From a virus: 20,391 nucleotides of DNA. The notes beneath the pieces were generated by a model, which was not told where the DNA came from, searched no databases, and saw only the letters and a list, made by a program, of their open reading frames with translations. The stretch spans positions 1-20,391 of the IMG/VR virus record IMGVR_UViG_3300037071_007579. One strand, 5' to 3'. The translations under genes were made by a program, and so were the position numbers. Shown piece by piece: positions 1-6,125 of this stretch. Every line of letters starts with the position of its first letter. Position 1 is the stretch's first letter.

Positions 1-2356
1 AAACTACTGGAACGAATTCATCGAGAAGCAACTTCTCCTTCAGGAGATCGCCAATGAAGCTACAACTCCCGCGGATCATGAAGCTGTACAAGCTGGGTTT
101 CAAGCTGGGGCAACTGCAAAAGCGCCAGCAGGTGAGGCTGGCGAGGGCACAGGGGAAGGCGGCAGGCAAGTTGCCGGTCCCGAAGCCACCGAAATATCGC
201 CGCCAGAAGGCCCAGGTGCCATTCGTCGAACTCCAGGACGCGGCGCCAGACCTGAACCAGTTGAGTCCGAGCCAGTCCCTGGACCAGCCCGAGATACAGG
301 AGATTTCGGCCGACCTCTGACCGCCGAGGAGCGCCGCATGGGCAGCATCGGCGGCGGCCAGGAGGATGCGACAGGTGGCACACCCAGGCCGCACACGACA
401 GCACTTGCTCATGCCGTTTCCGACGCCGAACGCGAACTCATGGGCATGGCCCCGCGAGAAATCTCAGGCAGCACCAGCGACCAGGCCGTCATGAATGAAG
501 CCAACAAACGCCTTGATGCCGACCCCATGGCTGCCGCCAATCTGGTGGCAGAGATTAATGCCAACCCCAGAGCCGTGGCTGGAGACGTCGAGAATGCATT
601 ACTCTTGCGCAGGAAGATCGCCACCAGAAATGCGGCGGACCGTGCTACGAACCAGGCTATCGACCTGCACGACCAAGCACAAAGAAACCCGGCCCTGCGC
701 AATGACCCAGACCACAACGAGCGGATCATCCAGGCCGAACGCCTTCAGGAGCAGCGGCAACGCGAATTCAACGAGACCATGGATGCCATCGACAAGTCCG
801 GCAGCGAGGCTGGCGGTGCCTTTCGTTGGCGGCGCATGCTGATGGAGGAGGATGCCTCCCTGGCCGGCCTGCTCCGTTCCGCCCAGGCTGCCAAGGGCAA
901 GCCGCTCTCGGCCGATGAAATGAGCCAGGTCAAAGCACTCCAGGCCGAGATTGAGAAGCTTCAAAAGAAGCTCGCAGAAGTCGAAGCCGGCATGGGCGAC
1001 ACGACCGACGCCAGTATCGACGTCGGTAACGCCCGCCGGCAGATGAGCCGCTACATCGAAGGACTTCGCTATTCCCAGATGTCGCCCCAGCAGAAGGCCC
1101 TGCGAAACCTCACAGACACCTGGGACGCCTCCAGAGCCATCATCACGGCACTGGACCTGTCGGCCAGTCTCCGTCAGGGGGCCATTTACTCATTTGCCCA
1201 TCCCATCGACGCGGCCACACGCATCTTCCCCGAGTCGATCAAGGCACTGTTCAACGAGCGGGCCCATCAGCGGATCATGGAGAAGATCAACAAGGACCCC
1301 ATCATGGATCTTGCCAGGGAGGCAAACCTGTTCATTTCCGACGAAGCGAATCTGCTCAGACAGGAAGAGAGCCACATCGGCCGCTGGACAAACCGGATAC
1401 CAGGCGTGGCTGCCTCGGCACGAGCGTACTCGGCCTTCATCAACCTGGTGCGGCTGTCGTGGTTCAAATCTTTGGTCGGCGGCCTGGGCACTGATGGCAA
1501 GGCCACCTTGGCGGAAGCCAAAGCTATCGCTCGCATGGTCAACATCTCCACGGGTCGCGGCGACCTGTACATGTTCGAGAAGTCGGCGGTTGGCATGGCC
1601 CGTATCTTTTTCTCTCCCAAGCATTTCTTCAGTCGCTTCCAGCTTTTGGCAGGTGTGCCGTTCTATGAGGGCACGGCCCGGACCAGGAAGGCCATTGCCG
1701 GCGAGTTCGGCAGAGCGCTGGCCGGGCTTGGCCTGTTCTATGCCATCGCCAAGATTGCCGGCGGTGACGATACGACAGTGTCCTTTGACCCACGGTCTTC
1801 CGACTTCGGCAAGGTCAAGATTCGCAACACCAGGATAGACCCGCTGGCTGGCCTGTCCCAGACGGCCGTGCTCATGGCCAGGCTGGGGACCGGAGAGCAG
1901 GTCTCGACGATCACGGGCCGAGAGTCAGACTTGCGAGGGGATCAGCGAAGATATGGGGCCAGAGACATTGGCAACGTGATCTGGACGTTCCTGCGTAGTA
2001 AAGCAGCGCCTATTCCTGGGGCCATCGGCGATGTCCTCCATGGCGAGACAGTTGTCCATGAGCCAGTGACACCTGGGCTGATAGCTTCCAAACTCACGAT
2101 ACCGATCAGCATCCGTGACGTGTGGGAGTCGATGACGAAGGAGGAAGGCGTTCCAAGGGGAGTGGCGGCATCCTTGCTCGCAATTCTTGGCATGGGCGTG
2201 GCCACGTATGGACGTGGCGACCGAATCAGGCAGGGGGTGACAAATGTCGCACCCGCGTCCCAACCACCAGTCCAGCAACAACCACCAGTCCGGCAGTTCC
2301 AGCCTACGACCCGGCAAATCCCTATTCCCCAGCGGCCTCGCGGCATCTTAAGATAG
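1..2356 (+). CDS. Large phage polyvalent protein, C-terminal part (5' end outside window)
   Basis: The frame is open from base 2 without a stop, so this is the last 784 residues of a longer protein; the ATG at 338 is internal. The first 110 residues are Gly/Glu/Pro-rich linker, followed by a charged helical stretch (coiled coil near 930-1010). The segment at about 1420-1960 resembles the conserved C-terminal region of very long phage polyvalent proteins (LPD38-type): a helical stretch, a 'STGRGDLYMF' motif, 'FFSPKHFFSRFQLL', a Gly/Ala-rich possible membrane segment near 1710-1760, then 'DPRSSDFGKVKI' and 'ARLGTGEQ'. Such proteins are usually carried in the virion and delivered with the DNA; that role is family inference. 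The tail is Pro/Gln-rich. It ends convergently with the minus-strand array, the two stop codons sharing 2348-2356. The family call is from memory of motifs, not a search. Confidence 0.62.
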   Translation, partial: NYWNEFIEKQLLLQEIANEATTPADHEAVQAGFQAGATAKAPAGEAGEGTGEGGRQVAGPEATEISPPEGPGAIRRTPGRGARPEPVESEPVPGPARDTGDFGRPLTAEERRMGSIGGGQEDATGGTPRPHTTALAHAVSDAERELMGMAPREISGSTSDQAVMNEANKRLDADPMAAANLVAEINANPRAVAGDVENALLLRRKIATRNAADRATNQAIDLHDQAQRNPALRNDPDHNERIIQAERLQEQRQREFNETMDAIDKSGSEAGGAFRWRRMLMEEDASLAGLLRSAQAAKGKPLSADEMSQVKALQAEIEKLQKKLAEVEAGMGDTTDASIDVGNARRQMSRYIEGLRYSQMSPQQKALRNLTDTWDASRAIITALDLSASLRQGAIYSFAHPIDAATRIFPESIKALFNERAHQRIMEKINKDPIMDLAREANLFISDEANLLRQEESHIGRWTNRIPGVAASARAYSAFINLVRLSWFKSLVGGLGTDGKATLAEAKAIARMVNISTGRGDLYMFEKSAVGMARIFFSPKHFFSRFQLLAGVPFYEGTARTRKAIAGEFGRALAGLGLFYAIAKIAGGDDTTVSFDPRSSDFGKVKIRNTRIDPLAGLSQTAVLMARLGTGEQVSTITGRESDLRGDQRRYGARDIGNVIWTFLRSKAAPIPGAIGDVLHGETVVHEPVTPGLIASKLTIPISIRDVWESMTKEEGVPRGVAASLLAILGMGVATYGRGDRIRQGVTNVAPASQPPVQQQPPVRQFQPTTRQIPIPQRPRGILR

Positions 2357-2608
2357 GTTTTCAACCGATGGCCAATATGACCAATTCTGGTCGAATTGCT
2401 CCACAAAAGCATCACGAACATCGTCCCCATCACACGGAACCGTCTTGCCAACATGTTCGAAGGCACATAAAACCGCTGCCAAATCCAATGATATGCAGGT
2501 AAGTTCCGGAGGATTGTCTGTATCTCCTTCCCATGTGTCTTCGTGGCACACGGACGATTTGCAGCCGTCTTCGCTCTCGTATTCCAAAGTGATCTTCCAT
2601 TTCGCCAT
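2348..2608 (-). CDS. Small acidic phage protein (86 aa), last gene of the minus-strand array
   Basis: The start is the ATG at 2608, preceded by GGAG six bases upstream; an upstream in-frame TTG at 2620 is less likely. The protein is acidic and begins MAKWKITLEYES, an edge-strand-like opening, and has four cysteines without a clear zinc pattern. I do not recognise the family. It is the most downstream gene of the csrA-led group, and its stop overlaps the stop of the convergent polyvalent gene by nine bases, so read-through from either side would make antisense RNA. Confidence 0.7.
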   Translation of the reverse strand: MAKWKITLEYESEDGCKSSVCHEDTWEGDTDNPPELTCISLDLAAVLCAFEHVGKTVPCDGDDVRDAFVEQFDQNWSYWPSVENLS

Positions 2609-2721
2609 GTTTATCTCCAAGATGAACCGGGCACTAGAATTGCGTGTCTAACCAGTTATGAACGACCTGTCACTCATCAAATGGCTCTTGGACCACCCCT
2701 TGGCCCTCACCGAGGAGGCGC

Positions 2722-2919
2722 TCAAGATGTCTTCTTGCCTCCATTCAACGGCTCAACGCCAAGCAGCATCACATGGTCGGGAAATCCCTCTGCGGCGGCT
2801 TCGTAAGTTATGCTGCCAACGACACGTGCACCGCAATACTCATCGAAACATACCGCCAGCAACTCTCCGTGGTTCTCTTGAATGGCCATCAGCCGGCCAA
2901 TGACTTCGCTAATCAGCAT
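2722..2919 (-). CDS. Small hypothetical phage protein (65 aa)
   Basis: The ATG at 2919 lies inside the 3' end of the preceding gene (stop at 2909-2911) and has the SD AGGAGG, about ten bases upstream. An upstream extension of the frame exists but looks like out-of-frame shadow. The product, starting MLISEVIGRLMAIQ, is a short mixed helix/strand protein with no motif I can name. About 110 bases without a gene separate it from the next gene (start 2608). Confidence 0.68.
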   Translation of the reverse strand: MLISEVIGRLMAIQENHGELLAVCFDEYCGARVVGSITYEAAAEGFPDHVMLLGVEPLNGGKKTS

Positions 2920-3079
2920 TGGTTGCTTCCTCCTTGTCACGCTCCGGCAGCATCCGTCCGAGGCGTTCCAGGATCTCGATGGCCTGGGATAAGGCCAAGG
3001 TCTCTGCTGCAAGAAAGTCAAAGAGGTCGGCATTGTCTCGCAGGTGCTTGAGCCGGTCCATCATTTCCGTGTGTGTCAT
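2909..3079 (-). CDS. Small helical phage protein (56 aa)
   Basis: The start is the ATG at 3079, which overlaps the previous stop as ATGA and has GGAGG nine bases upstream. The product (MTHTEMMDRLKHLRDN...) is predicted to be almost entirely alpha-helical, with heptad-like Leu/Ile spacing, and may dimerise. Function unknown. It is translationally coupled to the genes on both sides. Confidence 0.7.
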   Translation of the reverse strand: MTHTEMMDRLKHLRDNADLFDFLAAETLALSQAIEILERLGRMLPERDKEEATNAD

Positions 3080-3366
3080 GGTTTGGCCTCCACGTTTTCC
3101 TTGTACCATCGGTCGGCCTCTACCAGGGCGGTGAATGGGTCAGACCATGGACCGTCGTCGTTTTTAATTTGGAGAGGTCCGGTTCCTTCTCCGCGTACAA
3201 ACCATTTTTCAGAATCGCAAACCGGCCACCACCCACGCCGCATCATCACGTCTGCGGCATTCCTCATCAAGGCAATGCCTTCTTGGTTTTCATGATAGTC
3301 GGCATCGTCGCACCATCCGCGTTCATCAACAGTCCACGGTGCCGGAGTCAGTTTCGAAAGGTCCAT
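3076..3366 (-). CDS. Hypothetical phage protein (96 aa)
   Basis: The ATG at 3366 follows GGAGTG about seven bases upstream, in the tail of the previous gene (stop 3371-3373). The protein opens with a 'LTPAPWTVDERG' segment and is rich in Trp and acidic residues. The 'PAPW' opening is common among small uncharacterised phage proteins, but I cannot give a function. It ends in an ATGA overlap with the next gene. Confidence 0.72.
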   Translation of the reverse strand: MDLSKLTPAPWTVDERGWCDDADYHENQEGIALMRNAADVMMRRGWWPVCDSEKWFVRGEGTGPLQIKNDDGPWSDPFTALVEADRWYKENVEAKP

Positions 3367-3370
3367 CGGT

Positions 3371-3613
3371 TCACTCCATCGGCCTCATATCCGCCAACTC
3401 AGCGTCACGTTCGGCCACGCATTTGCGCAGGCGGTCGATTTCCGCAATAAGGTTGGCTACCGTGCCGCGACCTACCTGTAAATCGGATTCCAGTTGGCGG
3501 AGCCGGTCGATTTCGGCGAGTGCCCAGCGGATTGAATCCCAATCTATGGCCGAATACTTGCCAAGAGGTTTTGGTTCAGCGGCCCATTCCCGGAGATGCT
3601 GTTCATGGTCCAT
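3371..3613 (-). CDS. Coiled-coil small phage protein (80 aa)
   Basis: The ATG at 3613 sits 11 bases inside the preceding gene and has GAGG seven bases upstream. Two 'AEIDRLR' repeats (about residues 33-39 and 57-63) and the spacing of hydrophobic residues predict a coiled coil over most of the chain, so it probably forms homo- or hetero-oligomers. No catalytic motif is visible. Confidence 0.72.
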   Translation of the reverse strand: MDHEQHLREWAAEPKPLGKYSAIDWDSIRWALAEIDRLRQLESDLQVGRGTVANLIAEIDRLRKCVAERDAELADMRPME

Positions 3614-3788
3614 GGTTCACCTCGACATTTAACTCCCTGATCCTCTTGGCCGCAGCCTCCAACCGCTCGGCATACCATACGCCAATATCGATGCGATTGT
3701 CACACGCATCCACGGCGTGGCAGACGGAGTCTATCAAGCTTGCCAGTGTGGCCGTGCACTTCACGTTCCAGTAACGATCATGACCCAT
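3603..3788 (-). CDS. Small hypothetical phage protein (61 aa), coupled to csrA
   Basis: The ATG at 3788 lies 11 bases inside the 3' end of csrA, and its SD (AAGGAGGAG) is within csrA codons, so translation is probably coupled. The product begins MGHDRYWNVKCTA and is helical in its second half. No recognised family. Confidence 0.68.
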   Translation of the reverse strand: MGHDRYWNVKCTATLASLIDSVCHAVDACDNRIDIGVWYAERLEAAAKRIRELNVEVNHGP

Positions 3789-3957
3789 GGCTCTCCTCCT
3801 TCGATTCCAATTCCTTCCTCAGTATCAGCACTTCCTTGGGGGCCTCGAATCCTAACCTGGCTTTGCCGTCGGCGCAGGTGAGCAAGGTCACGGTAACCTT
3901 GTGCCCGCCAACGGTGATGACGACCGACTCTTCGATACGACGGTTTAGCACGAGCAT
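3778..3957 (-). CDS. csrA: CsrA/RsmA family RNA-binding translational regulator (59 aa)
   Basis: CsrA is a small homodimer that binds GGA motifs, usually in hairpin loops over the SD, and alters mRNA translation or stability. The sequence shows the family pattern: MLVLNRR at the start, the central beta-strands (VITVGGHKVTVTLL), the 'GFEAPKEV' core motif, and an Arg at 47 at the place of the RNA-contacting Arg44 of E. coli CsrA. Length (59) is normal. The start is ATG 3957, nine bases after the SD AAGGAGG at 3967-3973; the frame stays open farther upstream, but that part does not resemble CsrA. The SD lies in ACAAGGA, a match to the core CsrA target, so autoregulation is plausible. It heads a seven-gene group and has a structured leader. 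CsrA genes are known in some phages; the role here is unknown. Confidence 0.93.
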   Translation of the reverse strand: MLVLNRRIEESVVITVGGHKVTVTLLTCADGKARLGFEAPKEVLILRKELESKEESHGS

Positions 3958-3966
3958 TTTTAGAAA

Positions 3967-3978
3967 CCTCCTTGTTAG
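3967..3978 (-). promoter_or_regulatory. csrA Shine-Dalgarno inside a CsrA-like binding site
   Basis: Reading the minus strand, TAACAAGGAGGT precedes the csrA ATG. It contains the core ACARGGA of the published CsrA SELEX consensus (RUACARGGAUGU), and nine of twelve positions fit. Binding here would block ribosome entry and give negative autoregulation. The match is seen; the function is inference. Confidence 0.4.
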
Positions 3979-3979
3979 A

Positions 3980-4030
3980 GAAAATGCCGGTCTCTTCCCG
4001 GCTGTCAGCCAGTCTTTAATAACCGAGACC
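3980..4030 (-). promoter_or_regulatory. csrA leader with alternative hairpins
   Basis: Three helices can form in the transcript: (i) 3986-3990 with 3998-4002 (GCCGG/CCGGC, 7-nt loop), next to the SD; (ii) 3998-4003 with 4007-4012 (includes a G-U pair); (iii) 3989-3994 with 4025-4030 (GGTCTC/GAGACC). Helix (i) excludes both (ii) and (iii), while (ii) nests inside (iii). This two-state layout is typical of leaders under regulation. The gaaaatgccgg-N7-ccgg part (3980-4001) recurs in the parB leader. Confidence 0.45.
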
Positions 4031-4317
4031 TGGCAACTCGATGGGTCCGTTTGCTGCTGCGGAACGACCCAACGCCGCCAAGGCAGTTTCAAATCCCTGG
4101 CTGGCAACCGGCAACACGCCGGCGTATCAAAACAGGCTGGCCGGGCTTGAGTACCGGCTCCACGAGGTCGTGTGCTAACCTGTGGCCTACGCCAAGACAC
4201 ACTCTTAGGGCTGTATGTGTCCTTCCACACCGCAGCCTGTTGTCTCAAAACCAGGCCAGCGCCACTGGGAACCAGCCGGGCCGTCCTGACGACAAGCCAG
4301 GACGAATCGATGGGTAG

Positions 4318-4438
4318 AGCAGGCGGCAGGAGTCGAACCTGCTATTTTCCTTCGGACATGCTCCCCATGCTTTCTCTGAAGGAATCTTCGTCATGGATCA
4401 CAGCGTCCTCTGCGGGTAACCGTCCCCGCCCCGCCTGC
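4318..4438 (-). ncRNA. tRNA-like element without a normal anticodon arm
   Basis: On the minus strand: a 7-bp acceptor stem (4432-4438 GCAGGCG with 4319-4325 CGCCTGC), two linker bases (4430-4431), a 5-bp D stem (4425-4429/4412-4416) whose 8-base loop contains GG, and, directly abutting the acceptor stem, a 5-bp T stem (4338-4342/4326-4330) with loop TTCGACT. This is exact tRNA geometry. Between D and T arms there are 69 bases (4343-4411), against roughly 22-42 in tRNAs. I find no 5-bp stem with a 7-base loop and U33 there; GAGGA after the D arm can pair with a later TCCTT but with a 22-base loop. The 3' end is T-CTA, not CCA. It may be a tRNA with an insertion, a decayed tRNA or a tRNA mimic. 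Confidence 0.45.
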
Positions 4439-4475
4439 TATAAAACCCTGGCCGTTAAGTTCGAACCGGCCAGGG
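4438..4475 (-). terminator. Terminator-like hairpin upstream of the tRNA-like element
   Basis: On the minus strand CCCTGGCCG (4467-4475) pairs perfectly with CGGCCAGGG (4446-4454) across a 12-base loop, followed by TTTTATA (4439-4445). The stem is strong but the T-tract is short (four). If active, it would end transcripts coming from the 4542-4733 gene and make csrA depend on its own promoter. It overlaps the first base of the tRNA-like acceptor stem, so processing is an alternative role. Confidence 0.45.
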
Positions 4476-4502
4476 ACGCCACCCGGCTACACACCGGATA
4501 GC

Positions 4503-4535
4503 CACCCCAGGACAACGAGTCCGAAACCTGGGGTG
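4503..4535 (-). other. 9-bp hairpin just after the 4542-4733 gene
   Basis: CACCCCAGG (4503-4511) pairs with CCTGGGGTG (4527-4535) across a 15-base loop that contains GGA on the minus strand. It starts six bases after the stop codon and has no T-tract, so it may protect the mRNA 3' end or act with the 4442-4475 hairpin. Confidence 0.4.
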
Positions 4536-4541
4536 AGTGGT

Positions 4542-4733
4542 TCATTCGCCGTCAAATGCAATGACTCGGTCAAGGTCGTATCCGCCGGCCTTTCCTTTCA
4601 GGCCGACAACCCAATCTCCGTGGCCAAGCTGCCATGGAGCGTATTTGACCGTGGCGACAAATGTCTCTCCGAAGTCGTTTCGGACTCTGACAACGTGTCC
4701 TGGTTTAAGTGTTCTGCGTTCTTCAGTGGTCAT
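4542..4733 (-). CDS. Small SH3/KOW-like phage protein (63 aa)
   Basis: The ATG at 4733 overlaps the previous stop as ATGA; GGAG lies about ten bases upstream. The pattern 'LKPGHVVRVRNDFGETFVATVKY...WVVGLKGKAGGYDLDRV' is that of a small beta-barrel fold (SH3/KOW-like): 'PGHVVRV', a Gly-rich turn, then strands. Such a domain would bind nucleic acid or protein. The fold is inferred from the pattern only. It is the last gene before the structured region. Confidence 0.7.
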   Translation of the reverse strand: MTTEERRTLKPGHVVRVRNDFGETFVATVKYAPWQLGHGDWVVGLKGKAGGYDLDRVIAFDGE

Positions 4734-4906
4734 CGTCCGCTGACTCCTTCCTGGGTGTCCTGGGGCACCACCACCAGCTTCGAATGCTCCGATTGTCCGT
4801 ACAACCTGTCGGCGGCTTCCAACGCCTCCATAGCGTCCCTGGCATCAATATCGCCTACCCAGTAGGTGTGGTCCAGGCCCAGGCAGCGGTAGATGTCGTA
4901 GGTCAT
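4730..4906 (-). CDS. Small hypothetical phage protein (58 aa)
   Basis: The frame opens with ATG at 4906, overlapping the previous stop as ATGA, and ends with TGA at 4730-4732, overlapping the next ATG in the same way. Its codons begin MTYDIYRCLGLDHTYWVGD, and a predicted helix (DAMEALEAADRLY) follows. The double ATGA coupling is the main evidence that it is real. No known family. Confidence 0.68.
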   Translation of the reverse strand: MTYDIYRCLGLDHTYWVGDIDARDAMEALEAADRLYGQSEHSKLVVVPQDTQEGVSGR

Positions 4907-5112
4907 TCATCGTCTCCATCGGCACAATAGAAGTTGTCTTCATTGAGCGGGCATTCTTCACGCATGAGCACTAGACAGCGGCGTATGCTGGCTCCAGAGG
5001 TTCCGTAGGACTCGGTCTGATGGTCGCACTTGGAGCAAGTGGCACATACTCCGTCCACTGTCGTGTACTCGCCTTCAAGTTCGACCTCTTCAATGTCGCA
5101 GGTTATCTTCAT
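4903..5112 (-). CDS. Cys-rich small acidic phage protein (69 aa)
   Basis: The ATG at 5112 follows GGAG about nine bases upstream. The protein is strongly acidic and begins MKITCDIEEVELEGEY; the 'GVCATCSKCDHQTESYG' segment, with two CxxC-type pairs and further Cys residues, suggests a small zinc ribbon. Similar short zinc-ribbon proteins are common in phage early regions. It overlaps the following gene as ATGA. Confidence 0.72.
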   Translation of the reverse strand: MKITCDIEEVELEGEYTTVDGVCATCSKCDHQTESYGTSGASIRRCLVLMREECPLNEDNFYCADGDDE

Positions 5113-5243
5113 TGTGCCACTCCATCTATCGTCAAGTTAGCTGATTGTTTAGGCAATGCCCCCCCTCCCACACGCGCCATCTTTTCGGCCGCATCTTCCC
5201 CAGCTTCCCCAGCTTCTTCGGGGTCCTCGCCGCCGGTCTCCAT
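5109..5243 (-). CDS. Possible very small acidic protein (44 aa)
   Basis: ATG at 5243 to TGA at 5109, the stop overlapping the next gene's ATG (ATGA), which fits the coupling pattern of this array. The product is low-complexity and acidic at first (GEDPEEAGEAGEDAAEK), then basic and neutral. There is no good SD. It may be real or chance. Confidence 0.35.
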   Translation of the reverse strand: METGGEDPEEAGEAGEDAAEKMARVGGGALPKQSANLTIDGVAQ

Positions 5244-5620
5244 TCCGGTAGTTTACGTCAGCCCATCCATCAGGCTCCGCCTGCCGCCATACGCAAGGAT
5301 TGCTTCAGGTTTCCGCCAGGGCCTTTCCTGGACAGCCAAGCTCCTTGATCGGGGTGCCGCTTGCTATGGACTCATTCCCCATACCAGGCAAAACAGGATT
5401 CTGTCTCCGGCCCTTTCAGGGCGTATCGTGGCGGTTGTCCACGGCCGGGCAAACCGGCATGGTCGGGAGTAGCAGTCTGGAAAAACTTGGCTCGAAAGAT
5501 ATGGAAGGCTTGAAGTAGGGCAGGTGCTTGCTACAATTGCCTCTGAGTGTATCTTTCGAACCCCAGTTTGGGCCTCCGGAATAACAGTTCCGGCCAGCTC
5601 AATCTGGGGTTTTTCCTTGG
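5244..5620 (-). other. Weakly coding stretch with inverted repeats
   Basis: No clear gene lies here apart from the doubtful 5364-5624 frame. Visible structure: a perfect 10-bp inverted repeat, TCGAAAGATA at 5492-5501 with TATCTTTCGA at 5550-5559 (48-base spacer), and beside it a two-part hairpin, 5559-5566 with 5604-5611 enclosing CCGGAA/TTCCGG (5576-5581/5588-5593), followed on the plus strand by TTTTT (5610-5614). The rest, 5244-5480, shows nothing I can name. Confidence 0.4.
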
Positions 5621-5624
5621 TCAT
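5364..5624 (-). CDS. Doubtful ORF (86 aa) starting in an ATGA overlap
   Basis: ATG at 5624 overlaps the previous stop (ATGA), which is the normal coupling here, and the first 24 residues (MTKEKPQIELAGTVIPEAQT...) look protein-like. The remainder is Cys/Pro/Arg-rich and looks like non-coding sequence, and the region forms strong inverted repeats. A frameshift after about residue 30 or a degraded gene would explain this. The SD is poor. Confidence 0.3.
   Translation of the reverse strand: MTKEKPQIELAGTVIPEAQTGVRKIHSEAIVASTCPTSSLPYLSSQVFPDCYSRPCRFARPWTTATIRPERAGDRILFCLVWGMSP
5559..5614 (+). terminator. Two-part hairpin with T-tract (plus strand)
   Basis: AACCCCAG (5559-5566) pairs with CTGGGGTT (5604-5611); inside is CCGGAA-TAACAG-TTCCGG (5576-5593). 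Five Ts (5610-5614) follow on the plus strand. It lies opposite minus-strand genes and no plus-strand gene is near, so it would only stop antisense transcription; it may equally be a structured RNA read from the minus strand. Confidence 0.3.
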
Positions 5625-5896
5625 GGTTTTACCCCGACTCTCCTCCGGTTGCAAGTGGAAATCCTGGAATTCTCTTTTCCCGGCACGAAAGCTAGGTAAC
5701 CGCCGCTCTCGTCGAAGATCCACGGATCGTTCTCTGTCTTGTATCCCTGGCGCCGATAGACGCCGCGGACGAGGTAGGCATCGGTCCGTCGAAAGGTCCG
5801 CCAGACCTCGTCGTAGGCCTCGTGCCAGGTCCGGGCACCGATGGCTTGATACAGAAATCTAAATCCATCTGGACAATGGTCTGAGATCCAAGCCAT
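5621..5896 (-). CDS. Hypothetical phage protein (91 aa)
   Basis: The ATG at 5896 shares one base with the preceding stop (TGATG) and is preceded by GGGAGGAAG. The product begins MAWISDHCPDGF, is rich in aromatic residues and Arg (YLVRGVYRRQGYKTENDPWIFDE), and ends in a basic tail. I do not recognise it. The region 'GRTWHEAYDEVWRTF' style helix suggests a compact alpha/beta protein. Confidence 0.68.
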   Translation of the reverse strand: MAWISDHCPDGFRFLYQAIGARTWHEAYDEVWRTFRRTDAYLVRGVYRRQGYKTENDPWIFDESGGYLAFVPGKENSRISTCNRRRVGVKP

Positions 5897-6087
5897 CAGA
5901 CTTCCTCCCATGGCCACGGCAGCGGCACAATACCTTCAGCCTCTGGTTCCGAGCCGCCACGGTCAACATGGTGCCGGCCGCAATGCTTGCAAAAGAAATA
6001 CGGGCGTCCTACCGGGTGGCCAATGATCTCGACCAGATCACGCCTGGCATCGCAGCATTCCCTGGTTGTGAGCTCTTTAATGGTCAC
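5896..6087 (-). CDS. Small zinc-ribbon-like phage protein (63 aa)
   Basis: The start is GTG at 6087, chosen because AGGAGG lies five bases upstream. 'FFCKHCGRHHVDRGG' gives CxxC followed by HH, a likely metal site, and an earlier Cys-Cys pair may complete it. It follows one copy of the three-copy junction repeat (6087-6125), which supplies its SD. Confidence 0.7.
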   Translation of the reverse strand: MTIKELTTRECCDARRDLVEIIGHPVGRPYFFCKHCGRHHVDRGGSEPEAEGIVPLPWPWEEV

Positions 6088-6125
6088 ACCAACCTCCTAA
6101 GCACTTCCAGGATCTAGCCGTCACG
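6087..6125 (-). repeat. Gene-junction repeat, copy 1 of 3
   Basis: On the minus strand this reads GCGTGACGGCTAGATCCTGG and on to AGGAGG and the GTG start of the next gene. It is a diverged copy of the junctions at 6439-6477 and 6703-6738. TGA here is the stop of the upstream gene, and AGGAGG is the SD of the downstream gene. Confidence 0.75.

Larger units (their letters stand above)
3958..4541 (-). other. 584-base gene-free structured region
   Basis: No convincing gene lies here on either strand; the open frames are shadows. It holds, in minus-strand order: a 9-bp hairpin at 4503-4535 just after the preceding gene; a terminator-like 9-bp hairpin at 4442-4475; a tRNA-like element at 4318-4438; a 7-bp hairpin at 4282-4304; a GC-rich stretch 4030-4280 with small hairpins (for example CCGGC/GCCGG near 4110-4125); and the csrA leader. 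Size and position would suit a phage non-coding RNA, but I cannot assign it to a known class. Confidence 0.5.

Noticed and set aside
4075-4100. Plus-strand T-arm-like GTTTCAAATCC
   Set aside because: The stem does not pair at the bases next to the loop and no other tRNA parts lie around.
4318-4535. tmRNA gene
   Set aside because: A GGGTGG/CTACCC closing pair could extend the element to about 4505, but the typical tmRNA 5' sequence, a tag frame ending in Ala-Ala-stop and the multiple pseudoknots were not found, and it is too short.
3958-4541. CsrB/RsmZ-like sponge RNA next to csrA
   Set aside because: Minus-strand GGA motifs number roughly nine over 584 bases, close to chance, and only a few lie in hairpin loops; sponge RNAs show regular GGA loops.
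5020-5472. 150-codon plus-strand ORF
   Set aside because: It is antisense to a well-supported small gene, low in complexity (Ser/Pro/Ala) and has no SD; treated as shadow.
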